Below, piece after piece: positions 51,892 through 61,319 of a stretch of 64,000 bases of DNA. Under the pieces are notes generated by a model. The model saw only the letters and a program-made list of their open reading frames with translations, was not told the DNA's origin and made no database searches. Position 1 is the stretch's first letter, and every line of letters begins with the position of its first letter. The translations under genes were made by a program, and so were the position numbers. Origin of the DNA: Hahella sp018986435 (GTDB taxonomy: Bacteria; Pseudomonadota; Gammaproteobacteria; Pseudomonadales; Oleiphilaceae); contig NZ_CP192738.1 in NCBI RefSeq assembly GCF_050749805.1, positions 1,922,001-1,986,000 on the forward strand, in the 5' to 3' direction.

Positions 51892-52082
51892 AATGAATTG
51901 CCGAATCTCCAATTTGTGCATGATACGCCGATAAGGCCGGTTTGGTTTGCCGCTTTTTTTATACGGGGCCTATTTTCTTGACTTGGACGCCTATAATCGA
52001 GAGCTTACTCAGTTTTAGGTGCGAAACGAATATCCATCTTGGTTTTTGCGCAGCGTTTTGTGTCGATGATGAGGGAGGGGGA

Positions 52083-52688
52083 ATGTGGTCGGACAGCGAA
52101 ATTTTACGTTATTGGTTTGGCGAGCAGGATGAGAGAGGGTTGCCGCCACAGGAAAATCTCCGGCGCTGGTTTACCGAGGCGAAGAGCTATGATCGTGAAA
52201 TTCGCCGGCGCTTTTTAACGACGGTTGTTCTGGCCTCTGAGCAGGGACTGCGGCATTGGCGCGACAGCTCCGATGGCGTACTGGCCTTGATTCTACTGCA
52301 GGATGTTTTTCCGCGTTATATCTTTCGCGGCGGCGCCATGGCGTTTGATCAGGACAAAGAGTCCAGAAAAATAGCGCAGGAAGGGCTTAAAAAGGCGTTG
52401 GACGTCAGGCTGGAGCCGGTTCACCGGATCTTCTTCTACCTGCCGCTTCTGCATTCGGAGAAGATGCCTGATCAAGAGGAGTCGGTTGCGTTGTATCGAC
52501 AGCTCGCTGCGACCTGCGAGGCGGGTCCGTTAAGGGATTTTGTCAGTGGTTTCGCAAGCATGGCGGAAACGAACCGGGGCGTTATTCGCCAATTTGGGCG
52601 TTTCCCCCACAGAAACAAGATACTGAAGCGTGCGAGCAGACCAGAGGAGGTCGAGTTTTTGGCCTCTTATCCAGCCGTATACGATTGA
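52083..52688 (+). CDS. DUF924-family protein
   Basis: This 201-residue protein begins MWSDSEILRYWFGEQDERG, the standard DUF924 N-terminus. It has the family's helical, aspartate/phenylalanine-rich middle (LILLQDVFPRYIFRGGAMAFDQD) and HRIFFYLPLLHSE. The family is TPR-like; the function is unknown. The ATG at 52083 follows GAGGGAGGGG and replaces a 47-residue longer, meaningless frame. Confidence 0.87.
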   Translation: MWSDSEILRYWFGEQDERGLPPQENLRRWFTEAKSYDREIRRRFLTTVVLASEQGLRHWRDSSDGVLALILLQDVFPRYIFRGGAMAFDQDKESRKIAQEGLKKALDVRLEPVHRIFFYLPLLHSEKMPDQEESVALYRQLAATCEAGPLRDFVSGFASMAETNRGVIRQFGRFPHRNKILKRASRPEEVEFLASYPAVYD

Positions 52689-52888
52689 TCCAGCCTGACG
52701 GCTAATTTCTTATTCTAATGCTGTTCACCTGTGAGGATTTTCTGTCTCCTGGGTCACAATGTTGACCTTTGCTGGCTGAGCCTTGTATCCCCCTTTGTTA
52801 ACATGCGGGGTTCGTCACAGTTTCCTGGACTTTGCGTCAACGGCTCCTGAGTGACGTCTGGAGCCTGGAAGTAAAATAAGAGTTAGTT

Positions 52889-53602
52889 ATGTCTAGTAGC
52901 CTTGAATTGGACTTTCCCGCTGTAGATCAGTCCTTATGTGAATCGATTCAATATCAGGGAAGAAAGGCCTCAAGGGTCAAAAGCGAGCAGCGACGCCGAG
53001 AAATATTGCAAGCCGCTTTACGCATAGTGGCGAAGGAGGGCGTGCAAGGCGTCAAGCATCGTGCCGTAGCGAAAGAGGCGGGTGTCCCGTTAGCCTCCAC
53101 CACTTATTACTTCAAAGACATCAATGAGTTAATTACCGACGCTTTCATGCTGTTCGCGGAAAAAAGCCGCGAGAAGTTGGAGTTCTTCTATTCTGAATTA
53201 CGTCGTCTTGCGGATGAGTATGATGCAGTCTCCGTCATGGAAGATGAAGGGCGCAGGCGCGAATTCGCCAACGCGTTGGTGGAGATGGGGACAAACTACG
53301 TGCTGGGTCAGGTCCGGCACCATAAGTCTGAACTCATGTCGGAGCAGGCGTTTTTAATGGAGTCTGTGCGGGATGAGAGTCTGAGTGCGCTGGCTCGGCG
53401 CTATAAAGACGCCTGGTTGTCCGGGTTGGTAGACTTTATGCAGTCGCTTGGCTACGAGACCTATACTGAGGATGCGGCCATTATTATGGGAATGGTGGGC
53501 AATCTGGAGCAGGAGGGCGCGCTTCAGGGCGGCAGCATTGATGACGATAAGGTGCGCAGGGTCTGGCGGCGCCTTCTTTATATGATGCTGGATATTCGTT
53601 AA
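52889..53602 (+). CDS. TetR-family transcriptional regulator
   Basis: This 237-residue protein has a TetR helix-turn-helix (about 33-80: RREILQAALRIVAKEGVQGVKHRAVAKEAGVPLASTTYYFKD) and a C-terminal domain. An imperfect palindrome GGTCA...TGACC (52752-52767) lies 120 bases before its start and may be its operator. Targets unknown. It lies upstream of the tRNA-Gly gene on the same strand but is separated by the tRNA's own promoter. Confidence 0.86.
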   Translation: MSSSLELDFPAVDQSLCESIQYQGRKASRVKSEQRRREILQAALRIVAKEGVQGVKHRAVAKEAGVPLASTTYYFKDINELITDAFMLFAEKSREKLEFFYSELRRLADEYDAVSVMEDEGRRREFANALVEMGTNYVLGQVRHHKSELMSEQAFLMESVRDESLSALARRYKDAWLSGLVDFMQSLGYETYTEDAAIIMGMVGNLEQEGALQGGSIDDDKVRRVWRRLLYMMLDIR

Positions 53603-53656
53603 GTTCCGGTTCCCCCTGCTTTTGTTTAACGAGATGAAAAAAAATCAAAATAGGGG

Positions 53657-53685
53657 TTGCGCGCTTGGAGAACGCTAATTATAAT
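53657..53685 (+). promoter_or_regulatory. Sigma-70 promoter of the tRNA-Gly gene
   Basis: TTGCGC (53657-53662) and a perfect TATAAT (53680-53685) are 17 bases apart, followed by GCGCCC. The GC-rich discriminator after the -10 box is typical of stable-RNA promoters under stringent control. Confidence 0.8.
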
Positions 53686-53761
53686 GCGCCCACTTCTGTT
53701 GAGGAGCACCTCGAAAGAAGCTGAAAAGCAAGCTAACATTATGATTAGCTTGATCTTTTAA

Positions 53762-53837
<76 letters not shown>

Positions 53838-54007
53838 AATTTTCTCTTCAAGTTTTCATTCCAATCTTTTCAAATAATCAAGTTCTTGCTCCCAGTCTCC
53901 TATTGGTTTCTCTGGATTTTCGGCGTTTTCTTCAACCATCGTCTAAACTTAAAGCCAAGCAGGCCTGTATGGTCTGTAAGTTGGTATCTACCCTGGGGTA
54001 TTAGGTT

Positions 54008-54940
54008 ATGGCGAGTGTTTTGGACTCTGTTGATCAGCGCACCAAACTGGTGGGCGAGAATCGTTTGGAGCTTCTCTTGTTCAAGCTGGGGATGAGACAG
54101 ATTTTCGCGATCAATGTGTTCAAAATTCAGGAAGTCCTCAAGCTGCCCAATTTGACGCAAATGCCGCATCGTCATCCTGTCGTGTGTGGCGTTAGTCATA
54201 TACGCGATACCACAGTGCCGGTGATTAACCTGTCTCAGGCGATAGGATTTCGGCCACTACAGCCGGACAAGGATTCCACCATCATCGTGACGGAATACAA
54301 CCGCACCGTGCAGGCTTTTCTGGTGGCCAGCGTTGATCGTATCGTCAATATGACCTGGGAGCAGATCTTGCCTCCGCCAAAAGGGGCGGGCGGTTCTCAT
54401 TACGTTACGGCGATAACCCATTACAACGATCAGATTGTTGAGATCATCGATGTGGAGCGGGTGCTAGCGGATATTCGTCCGTATTCCACTGACGTTTCCG
54501 ACACGGCGCTGACGGAAAGTATTCGAAAAGTTGCTCAGGGTAAGGAAGTCCTGTTAGTGGACGATTCGCCGGTGGCGATCAGTCAGGCGATTGGGACTTT
54601 GCAGAAAGTTGGGTTGAAAGTGATTACCGCCAGAAATGGCCTGGAAGCCTATAACCTTCTTAAGAAATGGGCTGACGAAGGTGTCAATGTGCCTGAAAAG
54701 CTTCTAATGGTGGTGACTGATGCTGAAATGCCGGCGATGGATGGCTACAGGCTGACTACGGAGATTCGTAACGATCCCCGCCTGAAAGACCTGTACGTGG
54801 TGCTGCATACTTCTCTAAGCGGTAGCTTCAACAAGGCGATGGTGGAAAAGGTAGGGTGTAATAACTTCTTGTCCAAGTTCCAGCCGGATGAATTGGCGGC
54901 GTTGGTGCAATCGCGGCTTAATTCATTGGCGGCTCGCTAG
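54008..54940 (+). CDS. cheV: Chemotaxis protein CheV (CheW-like domain plus receiver)
   Basis: This 310-residue protein has an N-terminal CheW-like coupling domain (about 15-165, FAINVFKIQEVLKLP) and a C-terminal response-regulator receiver domain (about 178-305). The receiver has the acidic pair D185-D186, phospho-acceptor D238 (VVTDAEMP) and Lys in FLSKF. It couples chemoreceptors to CheA and is tuned by phosphorylation. A chemoreceptor with a PilZ domain is encoded at 7847-9478. The gene starts 170 bases after tRNA-Gly. Confidence 0.94.
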   Translation: MASVLDSVDQRTKLVGENRLELLLFKLGMRQIFAINVFKIQEVLKLPNLTQMPHRHPVVCGVSHIRDTTVPVINLSQAIGFRPLQPDKDSTIIVTEYNRTVQAFLVASVDRIVNMTWEQILPPPKGAGGSHYVTAITHYNDQIVEIIDVERVLADIRPYSTDVSDTALTESIRKVAQGKEVLLVDDSPVAISQAIGTLQKVGLKVITARNGLEAYNLLKKWADEGVNVPEKLLMVVTDAEMPAMDGYRLTTEIRNDPRLKDLYVVLHTSLSGSFNKAMVEKVGCNNFLSKFQPDELAALVQSRLNSLAAR

Positions 54941-55127
54941 AGCGTCGCAAAGAGCGCTTGTCTCGACCCTTGTCCTCCGATGTAGACCTAATTAGACTGC
55001 CTGTTTCCGCCTGCTTAGAGTAGGCTGTTTTAGTTTTTCGCGTCGACGACCCACGCATTTTGTCCCTTCCCTGTATGCCCCGTGCGCTACGCCTGCGTTG
55101 AGGCTAGTGCGCGCTTAGGAGAGAGTT

Positions 55128-55937
55128 ATGACGGATATCCGAGTTACCGAGTTAAATATTTACCCCATCAAATCCTGTGCGGGCGTTAGCCTTAGCAAAG
55201 TGGCGATTACGAATTGGGGGGCGGATCGCGATCGCCGTTTTATGTTGGTGGATGCCAATGGCAAATTCATCACGGCGAGAAAGCATCATCGGCTGGTATT
55301 GGTGAGGGCGGTTACTGCGGATAAGGGGCTGATGTTGTCGGCGCCGGGTATGAATGGCTTGTATATTGAGGCGCCGGATCAAGAGGGAGGCGCTCTGGAG
55401 ACTGTGCAAGTATGGAAAGACGAGGTGTCTGCGTTGTTTGTCGATGCGCGCGCAGATGCCTGGTTCAGTGAGTTCTTGGGTGAGCAGGCGCGCCTCGTGT
55501 ATATTCCTGAGCGCAGTTTTCGGCAAGTGGATCAGGCTTATTACGATGCGCCGCAAAAAGTCAGCTTTGCGGATGGCTACCCTGTTCTGGCGACCTCTGA
55601 GTCCTCGTTGGAGGATCTGAATGGCCGCTTAAAAAATCCTGTTAAAATGACGCATTTCCGCCCGAATATTGTGGTGGCTGGCGCGGACAGCTTCGCGGAA
55701 GATCATTGGCGTCGGTTGCGTATAGGCGAAGTGGAGTTTGCGGCGGTCAAGCCTTGTTCAAGATGCGTTTTTACGACGATTGATCCTGCTACGGGTCAGA
55801 AATCCCCGGACACTGAGCCGTTGCGCACTCTGGCGTCTTATCGCAAGACGGAACTTGGCGCGATTTTTGGGCAAAACCTGGTGCAATTGAATCACGGGAT
55901 CATTTGCGTCGGCGATAAAGTAGAGCTGCTCGACTAA
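55128..55937 (+). CDS. MOSC-domain protein (YcbX-like)
   Basis: This 269-residue protein has an N-terminal MOSC beta-barrel domain (IYPIKSCAG) and a MOSC domain with the conserved cysteine motif VKPCSRCVFTTIDPATG (about 207-223). MOSC proteins bind molybdenum cofactor sulfur; YcbX detoxifies N-hydroxylated bases together with a reductase. Single gene, with a clear GGAGAG ribosome-binding site. Confidence 0.9.
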   Translation: MTDIRVTELNIYPIKSCAGVSLSKVAITNWGADRDRRFMLVDANGKFITARKHHRLVLVRAVTADKGLMLSAPGMNGLYIEAPDQEGGALETVQVWKDEVSALFVDARADAWFSEFLGEQARLVYIPERSFRQVDQAYYDAPQKVSFADGYPVLATSESSLEDLNGRLKNPVKMTHFRPNIVVAGADSFAEDHWRRLRIGEVEFAAVKPCSRCVFTTIDPATGQKSPDTEPLRTLASYRKTELGAIFGQNLVQLNHGIICVGDKVELLD

Positions 55938-56006
55938 AGCGGTCGGGCCGAGGTGCTCTCTTTTCAAAGAACGAATTCAGAAACTATTAGATTTTAGAAG
56001 GTTACG

Positions 56007-57902
56007 ATGGCGTTGCTACGGCTGAAAGATGTTTCCCTGGCGTTTGGAATGGCTCCGTTGCTGGATCATGCGGACTTGGTGATTGAGTCTCAAGAGCGGC
56101 TTTGTCTGGTCGGTCGCAACGGCGCAGGTAAGTCCACGCTTTTGAAAGTGTGCGCCGGTGAAATCAAGCCGGATGGCGGTGAAATAAATAGAGGCAGGGA
56201 TCTGAAAATGGCCTATCTGCCGCAGGAGCTTCCAGAGCGGGGTGACGCCAGTGTGCGCTCGGTGGTGGCGGAAGGCTTGGCGGAAGTGGGAGAGTGGCTC
56301 GCGGCCTACGACGCGCTGACTCAGCAAGGCGCCGAAGGTAATGTGGCGGAGCTTGAGCGTCTGCACAACAAGATCGAAACTCATGACGGCTGGCGTTTGC
56401 GGCAGAAGGTCGAGGCAGTGATGCAGCGTCTGGAACTGCCTGGCGACAAGTCTATCTCCGAATTGTCTGGAGGCTGGCGTCGGCGTGTGTTTCTGGCGCG
56501 CGCGCTGGTGCAGGAGCCAAACCTGCTCATGCTGGATGAGCCTACCAACCATCTGGATATCGACATGATTACCTGGTTGGAGGAAGAGCTGTTGCAGTTC
56601 GGCGGCAGCGTACTGTTTATTTCTCACGATCGCGCGTTTATCGACCGTCTGGCGACGCGTGTCATTGAGCTGGATCGCGGCAAATTGTCGAGCTGGCCGG
56701 CGCCTTATGAAGCCTATCTGGCCAAAAAAGAGGAGCAGTTGGCGGCGGAGGAAAAAGAGTGGGAGCGCTTCGATAAGAAGCTGGCGGAGGAAGAGGTTTG
56801 GATTCGCCAGGGCATCAAGGCGCGCCGCACTCGTAATGAGGGGCGGGTCAGGGCGCTGAAGAAACTGCGAGACGAGCGCAGGCAGCGACGCGACCGCGTT
56901 GGGCAGGTGAGCCTGAAAGTGGATTCCGAGGAACGCTCCGGTAACCTGGTGGCGGAGCTGAAAAATGTCAGTTTTGGCTACGCAGACCAGCCCAATCTGG
57001 TGAAGGGTCTCAGCTGGCAGTTGATGCGCAAAGATCGGGTGGGCTTATTGGGCCCGAACGGTTGCGGTAAATCGACGTTTATAAAGTTGATCCTGGGCGG
57101 CTTGGAGGCGACGGAGGGCGTCATAAAACGGGGCTCCCGTCTGCAGGTGGCTTATTTTGATCAGTTGCGAGGGCAAATCGATCCGGAAGCCAGCGTCTGG
57201 GATAACGTCGCAAAAGGAAAAGACTTTATCGAGGTTGGCGGTCGTAACGTTCATGTCACCGGCTACCTGAAAGATTTCCTGTTTTCCCCGGAAAGATTGC
57301 GTACTCCCGCCAAGGCGTTATCTGGCGGTGAAATTAACCGGCTGTTGTTGGCCAAACTGTTCACCATGCCGGCGAACTTTCTGGTGCTGGATGAGCCTAC
57401 CAATGACCTGGATATGGATACGCTGGACCTGCTGGAGAATCTGCTGGCGGAGTTTGACGGCACCATTCTGCTGGTGTCCCACGATCGTTTCTTCATCGAC
57501 AACGTTGTGACCAGCACGCTGGTGTTCGAGGGAGATGGCAAGATATCCGAATATCCGGGTGGTTATAACGACTGGTTGGCGCAACGCCCGGTGGTCAAAG
57601 CGGAAGTCAAGCCCGCTGAAGTCAAGGCTCAGGCTGCCAAGCCGAAAACAGCGTCGGATGGCGGCAAAGCGGCCAAGCTAAGCTACAAACTGCAGCGCGA
57701 ACTGGACGCTTTACCCAAGGAAATCGAGCGACTGGAAGCGGAAGTGGCGGCTATGCAGGAAGAGGTGTCTGCCGCTGACTTTTATAGTCGTCCCCATGAG
57801 GATGTGAATCGTGCGCTCACGTCTCTGACTGCGTTGGAGCAAACTCTGGAGAAGACCATGGAAAGGTGGATGGAGCTTGAAGAAATGGCGGGCGGGGGCT
57901 GA
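56007..57902 (+). CDS. uup: ABC-F ATPase Uup
   Basis: This 631-residue protein has two ABC ATPase cassettes in one chain. The first has Walker A GRNGAGKST, the signature LSGGWRRRV and Walker B LLMLDEPTNHLD; the second has GPNGCGKST, LSGGEINRL and FLVLDEPTNDLD. A linker helix pair lies between them and a C-terminal coiled coil (about 545-625) binds DNA in Uup. ABC-F proteins act on ribosomes; Uup also affects transposon excision and DNA structure. It is cytoplasmic and not a transporter. Confidence 0.93.
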   Translation: MALLRLKDVSLAFGMAPLLDHADLVIESQERLCLVGRNGAGKSTLLKVCAGEIKPDGGEINRGRDLKMAYLPQELPERGDASVRSVVAEGLAEVGEWLAAYDALTQQGAEGNVAELERLHNKIETHDGWRLRQKVEAVMQRLELPGDKSISELSGGWRRRVFLARALVQEPNLLMLDEPTNHLDIDMITWLEEELLQFGGSVLFISHDRAFIDRLATRVIELDRGKLSSWPAPYEAYLAKKEEQLAAEEKEWERFDKKLAEEEVWIRQGIKARRTRNEGRVRALKKLRDERRQRRDRVGQVSLKVDSEERSGNLVAELKNVSFGYADQPNLVKGLSWQLMRKDRVGLLGPNGCGKSTFIKLILGGLEATEGVIKRGSRLQVAYFDQLRGQIDPEASVWDNVAKGKDFIEVGGRNVHVTGYLKDFLFSPERLRTPAKALSGGEINRLLLAKLFTMPANFLVLDEPTNDLDMDTLDLLENLLAEFDGTILLVSHDRFFIDNVVTSTLVFEGDGKISEYPGGYNDWLAQRPVVKAEVKPAEVKAQAAKPKTASDGGKAAKLSYKLQRELDALPKEIERLEAEVAAMQEEVSAADFYSRPHEDVNRALTSLTALEQTLEKTMERWMELEEMAGGG

Positions 57903-58045
57903 TCGGGGGTTACAAATTTAAAAATATCGGCATCCGCAAATCCGCTACACTTGAGAATAAAGGAGTAACTTCAGCAGCCGACGGACTCCGTTGAGAAAGT
58001 GTTAGTCTTCTGTCGCCTCAATTGATTACGGAGAGATAAAGCCTT

Positions 58046-58735
58046 ATGCGGGTGCGTTACGAATTCCGTTTCGATGATAACCGAGTGCTGGACTACATCA
58101 TTGAAACGGAGAGAGAAGATAAGAGCATGCACTCAGAGCCGCCCGCCGAGTGGACTGAGCTGAAGAATTGTCAGTGCTCGAATTGCCCTCTCAAGAAGGA
58201 CGCTGAACGCTATTGTCCCGCCGCTCTCGACATGCAAAAGATTGTGGCGGACTTTCGCTCCGAACCGGCTTTCCAGAAAGTCGAGGTCACCGTTTTCACC
58301 AAAGAGCGCAACTACCACAAGCGTACTGGTCTGGAAGAGGCGTTGCGCTCGTTGATGGGGTTGGTCATGGCGACCAGTCATTGCCCCATACTCGGCGAGT
58401 TAAGGCCTATGGCTATTCATCACATGCCGTTTTCCAACGGCGAAGAATTCATTCTCAGATCTGTTTCCATCTATCTGGTGCAGCAGTACTTTATGTTTCG
58501 CGATGGTGAAAAGCCTGACTGGGAGCTTAAAGGGCTGGTGGAGCGCAACCGTCGTCTTCAGCTGGTGAACCAAGCGTTGTGGCAACGCATTCACTCCGCC
58601 TGTGACGGCGACTCCAACTTGAAGGCGCTATTGAGCTTTTTTTCGTTGGCGTCGAGCGTCACATTCTCACTGGAGACGCAGTTGCAGAAGCTGCGCAAGT
58701 CGTTTGAATCGGGAGAGTGGGTGGCTCCGCTGTAG
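58046..58735 (+). CDS. Uncharacterised protein with an N-terminal CxCx2Cx9C motif
   Basis: This 229-residue cytoplasmic protein is of unknown function, possibly a DUF6901-type family. It has a short N-terminal beta region, then the cysteine cluster C42-x-C44-x2-C47-x9-C57 (CQCSNCPLKK..YCPA), which looks like a metal or iron-sulfur site. A helical part follows (about 70-225) with SLMGLVMATSHCPILGELRPM. No membrane helix or signal peptide is seen. Single gene, with GGAGAG upstream. Confidence 0.7.
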   Translation: MRVRYEFRFDDNRVLDYIIETEREDKSMHSEPPAEWTELKNCQCSNCPLKKDAERYCPAALDMQKIVADFRSEPAFQKVEVTVFTKERNYHKRTGLEEALRSLMGLVMATSHCPILGELRPMAIHHMPFSNGEEFILRSVSIYLVQQYFMFRDGEKPDWELKGLVERNRRLQLVNQALWQRIHSACDGDSNLKALLSFFSLASSVTFSLETQLQKLRKSFESGEWVAPL

Positions 58736-58772
58736 CGGAGCGCGTCAGTCCGAATTTTATTCCATTGAGTGC

Positions 58773-59201
58773 TTAGTCGCTAATGCGGACCGCGAGGACG
58801 TCACATTTGGCGCCATGTAATACGCCATTCGCCGTGGAGCCCAGCAATAACTGCAGTCCGTGGCGGCCATGGCTGCCGACAATGACCAAATCAATTCCAT
58901 TCTCATCCGCGTAGCGATGAATTTCCCCTTCGGGGCGTCCCACCAGCACCGCAGCGGCGCTATTGGTCAGCGTGTGCTTTTCAATCAGTTTTTGTAGTTT
59001 TTCTTCGCTGTGTTTTTGCAGTTGCTGCTGAATGTCGCCCAGATCCAGCGGGATGTCGCCGCCATAGGCGTAACTGATGGGCTCGATAACGTGCGCCAGA
59101 TGCAGGCGGGCCTGGGTCGCCTGTTGCATTTTCAGGGCTTTGGCGATGACCTGTTCGCCTTCATCGCTCAGGTCCAGGGCGACGAGAATATTCTTGTACA
59201 T
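58773..59201 (-). CDS. Universal stress protein (UspA family)
   Basis: This 142-residue protein has the alpha/beta fold of Usp proteins: MYKNILVALDLSDEGE at the start and an ATP-binding GSHGRHGL...GST near the end. UspA-type proteins accumulate during stasis and stress. Orientation is opposite to the neighbouring unknown gene. Confidence 0.93.
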   Translation of the reverse strand: MYKNILVALDLSDEGEQVIAKALKMQQATQARLHLAHVIEPISYAYGGDIPLDLGDIQQQLQKHSEEKLQKLIEKHTLTNSAAAVLVGRPEGEIHRYADENGIDLVIVGSHGRHGLQLLLGSTANGVLHGAKCDVLAVRISD

Positions 59202-59402
59202 GGTGTGCTCCTTTTGGCTGCATTGTTCCGAAAGTGTTTTCCAAGTGTGTAACTTTTCGGTAGTGTCCGCAAAACTGAAAACAGCTTAATGCTAATGAAA
59301 CATGCGTTGAGATGACAGCGGACAAAATCAGGTGAAAAAGTGTTTCCTGGTTTCGTAGGCGCTGACACGCTTTGAGTGGTCTTTGGACAGGATGAACGAC
59401 GA

Positions 59403-59879
59403 ATGACGACAGCTTTGATTATTATTTTTTGTGTGGTGGGAATCGTCGGTGGCTCAATTTTCTGGGTGTTGCCGAGCCCGGAAGAACGACGCCGCATGCA
59501 TTTGCGGCAGCAGGCGCTCGCGGCGGGGTTTAGAGTGCGACAGACTTCGCCGGAAAAGCTGGACGACACTTTGAAAAACCTGGAGGCGGACGCCTGGCGC
59601 ACCCACTTTTACTATAAGGCGATCCCAGCGTCACGCACTCCTCGCAGGGCGTTATACGCCAATCATGGGGGTGAATTGAAACAGCTGTCCATCAGTGGCA
59701 ACTTCCCTCATGAGCTGCTCTCGGATGAGGATTTGCGTGAGCTGTCATCCCAGATTAAAGCCGTGCAGATCACAGGGCATGAAGTGGGCTTCCTGTGGGA
59801 AGAGCGGGGGACGTCGGAAGATTTGGAGCAGATGCTGCAGCGCGTCAACAAGGTGGCTGTAGCTGCTGGCGCGCGTTAA
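59403..59879 (+). CDS. Hypothetical single-helix membrane protein
   Basis: This 158-residue protein has one N-terminal membrane helix (about 3-22, ALIIIFCVVGIVGGSIFWVL) and a cytoplasmic, positively charged start after it (PEERRRMHLRQQAL). I use the ATG at 59403. The remainder is a soluble domain of about 120 residues that I do not recognise. Single gene. Confidence 0.62.
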   Translation: MTTALIIIFCVVGIVGGSIFWVLPSPEERRRMHLRQQALAAGFRVRQTSPEKLDDTLKNLEADAWRTHFYYKAIPASRTPRRALYANHGGELKQLSISGNFPHELLSDEDLRELSSQIKAVQITGHEVGFLWEERGTSEDLEQMLQRVNKVAVAAGAR

Positions 59880-59924
59880 TGGCGCGCCCTCGGATCTAGT
59901 GATGTGAGCTATGCAGCGGCCTGT

Positions 59925-60755
59925 CTAAGCGCCGCTGTAGGCTTTGGCGAGACTGTCCAGGTCGCTGATGATCCTTTTTGAATACAGATTCACGACGTAG
60001 GAAACGTTGTTTTCGTTGTAGTTGATATAAGAGTTCTTGATGAACTCCCATTTCGTGGAAATGGTGTCCAAAGTCTTGCGTGTGGCGTCGGTGTTTTGCT
60101 GTGACGCCAGGAGTCGGGCGATGTTCTTGTCAAAACTGATCGCCTGGACGTCCATGGGCTCTTCGCTTTTGGCTCCCTGGAATATTTGTGTCACGTTGGA
60201 GGCGCTGCGTGCGGAATACTTGGTCAGCATGCTTTCCAGGATGATTTTGGAGTTGCGCACCAGCTCAATTACCTCTGGGGGGCGGTGGCCTGAAATTTCC
60301 ATGGTCTTGTCGTAGGTTCTCTCTGTCGCGCCTACCAGATCGATATTTACCTGCGCCATGTCGCCCACCAGCCGCAGGTCAGGGTAGCCCACCTTCACAA
60401 TGTCGTTCATGTTGGTGTTCAGCAGTTCCTTGTACTTGAGCCAGGTGGCGCTCATAACGCTCAACTCTCCCTGCACCTCGACGATACCGTCCTGAGATTC
60501 CAGTGATTTGAACGCTGCATTCATAAAATCGATTTCCTGGTTCACCTCGGATTGGATGTCTTTGTCGCCAGGATTCAAAGTGAAGTTGTAATACGCATTG
60601 ATGGTCTGGTAGGAGTGCGTCTGCACATCGTGCAAATGCTTGAGAATGGCTTCAGCCTGCGCATTGTTCAGCGCAAAGGAATGTGACGAATACAGGGCGA
60701 GAAGTGCAAGAAAACAACACCAGAGAGGATTCCGGTGTATACCCGATTGGCTCAT
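59925..60755 (-). CDS. Hypothetical secreted helical protein
   Basis: This 276-residue protein has a signal peptide (about 8-30, ending SHSFA-L) and is strongly helical throughout. Regions about 40-110 and 180-260 are rich in Ile, Asn and Lys. It resembles the ligand-binding part of sensors without the kinase. Function unknown. ATG at 60755 is chosen; the GTG at 60761 is also possible, and a GGAG is close by. Confidence 0.62.
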   Translation of the reverse strand: MSQSGIHRNPLWCCFLALLALYSSHSFALNNAQAEAILKHLHDVQTHSYQTINAYYNFTLNPGDKDIQSEVNQEIDFMNAAFKSLESQDGIVEVQGELSVMSATWLKYKELLNTNMNDIVKVGYPDLRLVGDMAQVNIDLVGATERTYDKTMEISGHRPPEVIELVRNSKIILESMLTKYSARSASNVTQIFQGAKSEEPMDVQAISFDKNIARLLASQQNTDATRKTLDTISTKWEFIKNSYINYNENNVSYVVNLYSKRIISDLDSLAKAYSGA

Positions 60756-61319
60756 AGACACGCTCTCCAGGAAATTTGGGCGCAGAAGGCCACCCGCTAT
60801 TTTTATAATTATGTTTCCGACTTGTCGGTGCGGCTTCCCACTATATTTTTAAAATTATTTCCAACGACGCCTTCAATGGCCGGCCTAGCTACCAACCGCC
60901 GGTTTATAAGTAGAAAAAATAGGGGAAATGCCTGCGCTAGTCAAAAAGTTATAAGCTTATTGTCCTATTATGCGAATGAGCGCGGGGCGCATTCAGAGGA
61001 CGCCTAACTTAAAAAGTAAGGTGAAATATACTGCATAATTTCATGAAAAATAAATCTTAAAAATTTTTAAAGCGGCCGAAAATGTCATAAGTGTAAGCAA
61101 TTATTGACAAAAATCGCCGCCAAATTTTTTGGAAGAGATTGACAAACGGGCCAAAATTATCCATGTTGTTGCGACCTGATTCAAACGAGCGTATGAATTG
61201 TTGTTCGATGCATCGGCTTTGATTCCGAAGCTCCGGAGAAGGGCGGCCCGGCAAGGCGTCCGTTGGGACCCGTTTATAGGGCAATAAACCAGTGCTAAAC
61301 AATGCTTGGAGATCCGTTG
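60756..61319. other. Divergent intergenic region upstream of fadB
   Basis: These 564 bases contain the promoters for the secreted helical protein (minus) and for fadBA (plus). The part from 61015 to 61135 is AT-rich, with two TTGACA hexamers at 61104 and 61139. A palindrome is at 61179-61198. Open frames of up to 90 codons here lack coding features. Confidence 0.45.
61179..61198. promoter_or_regulatory. PsrA-like operator upstream of fadBA
   Basis: ATTCAAACGAGCGTATGAAT is an imperfect 20-base palindrome (8 of 10 pairs). Its core CAAAC-N4-GTATG is one base off the C/GAAAC-N4-GTTTG/C pattern known for the PsrA fatty-acid repressor in Pseudomonas. It overlaps a possible promoter (TTGCGA at 61169, TATGAA at 61192, 17 bases apart). 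Confidence 0.5.

Noticed and set aside
51942..52082. N-terminal extension of the DUF924 protein
   Set aside because: The family N-terminus begins at the ATG at 52083, which follows a purine-rich ribosome-binding site; the extension has no resemblance to the family.
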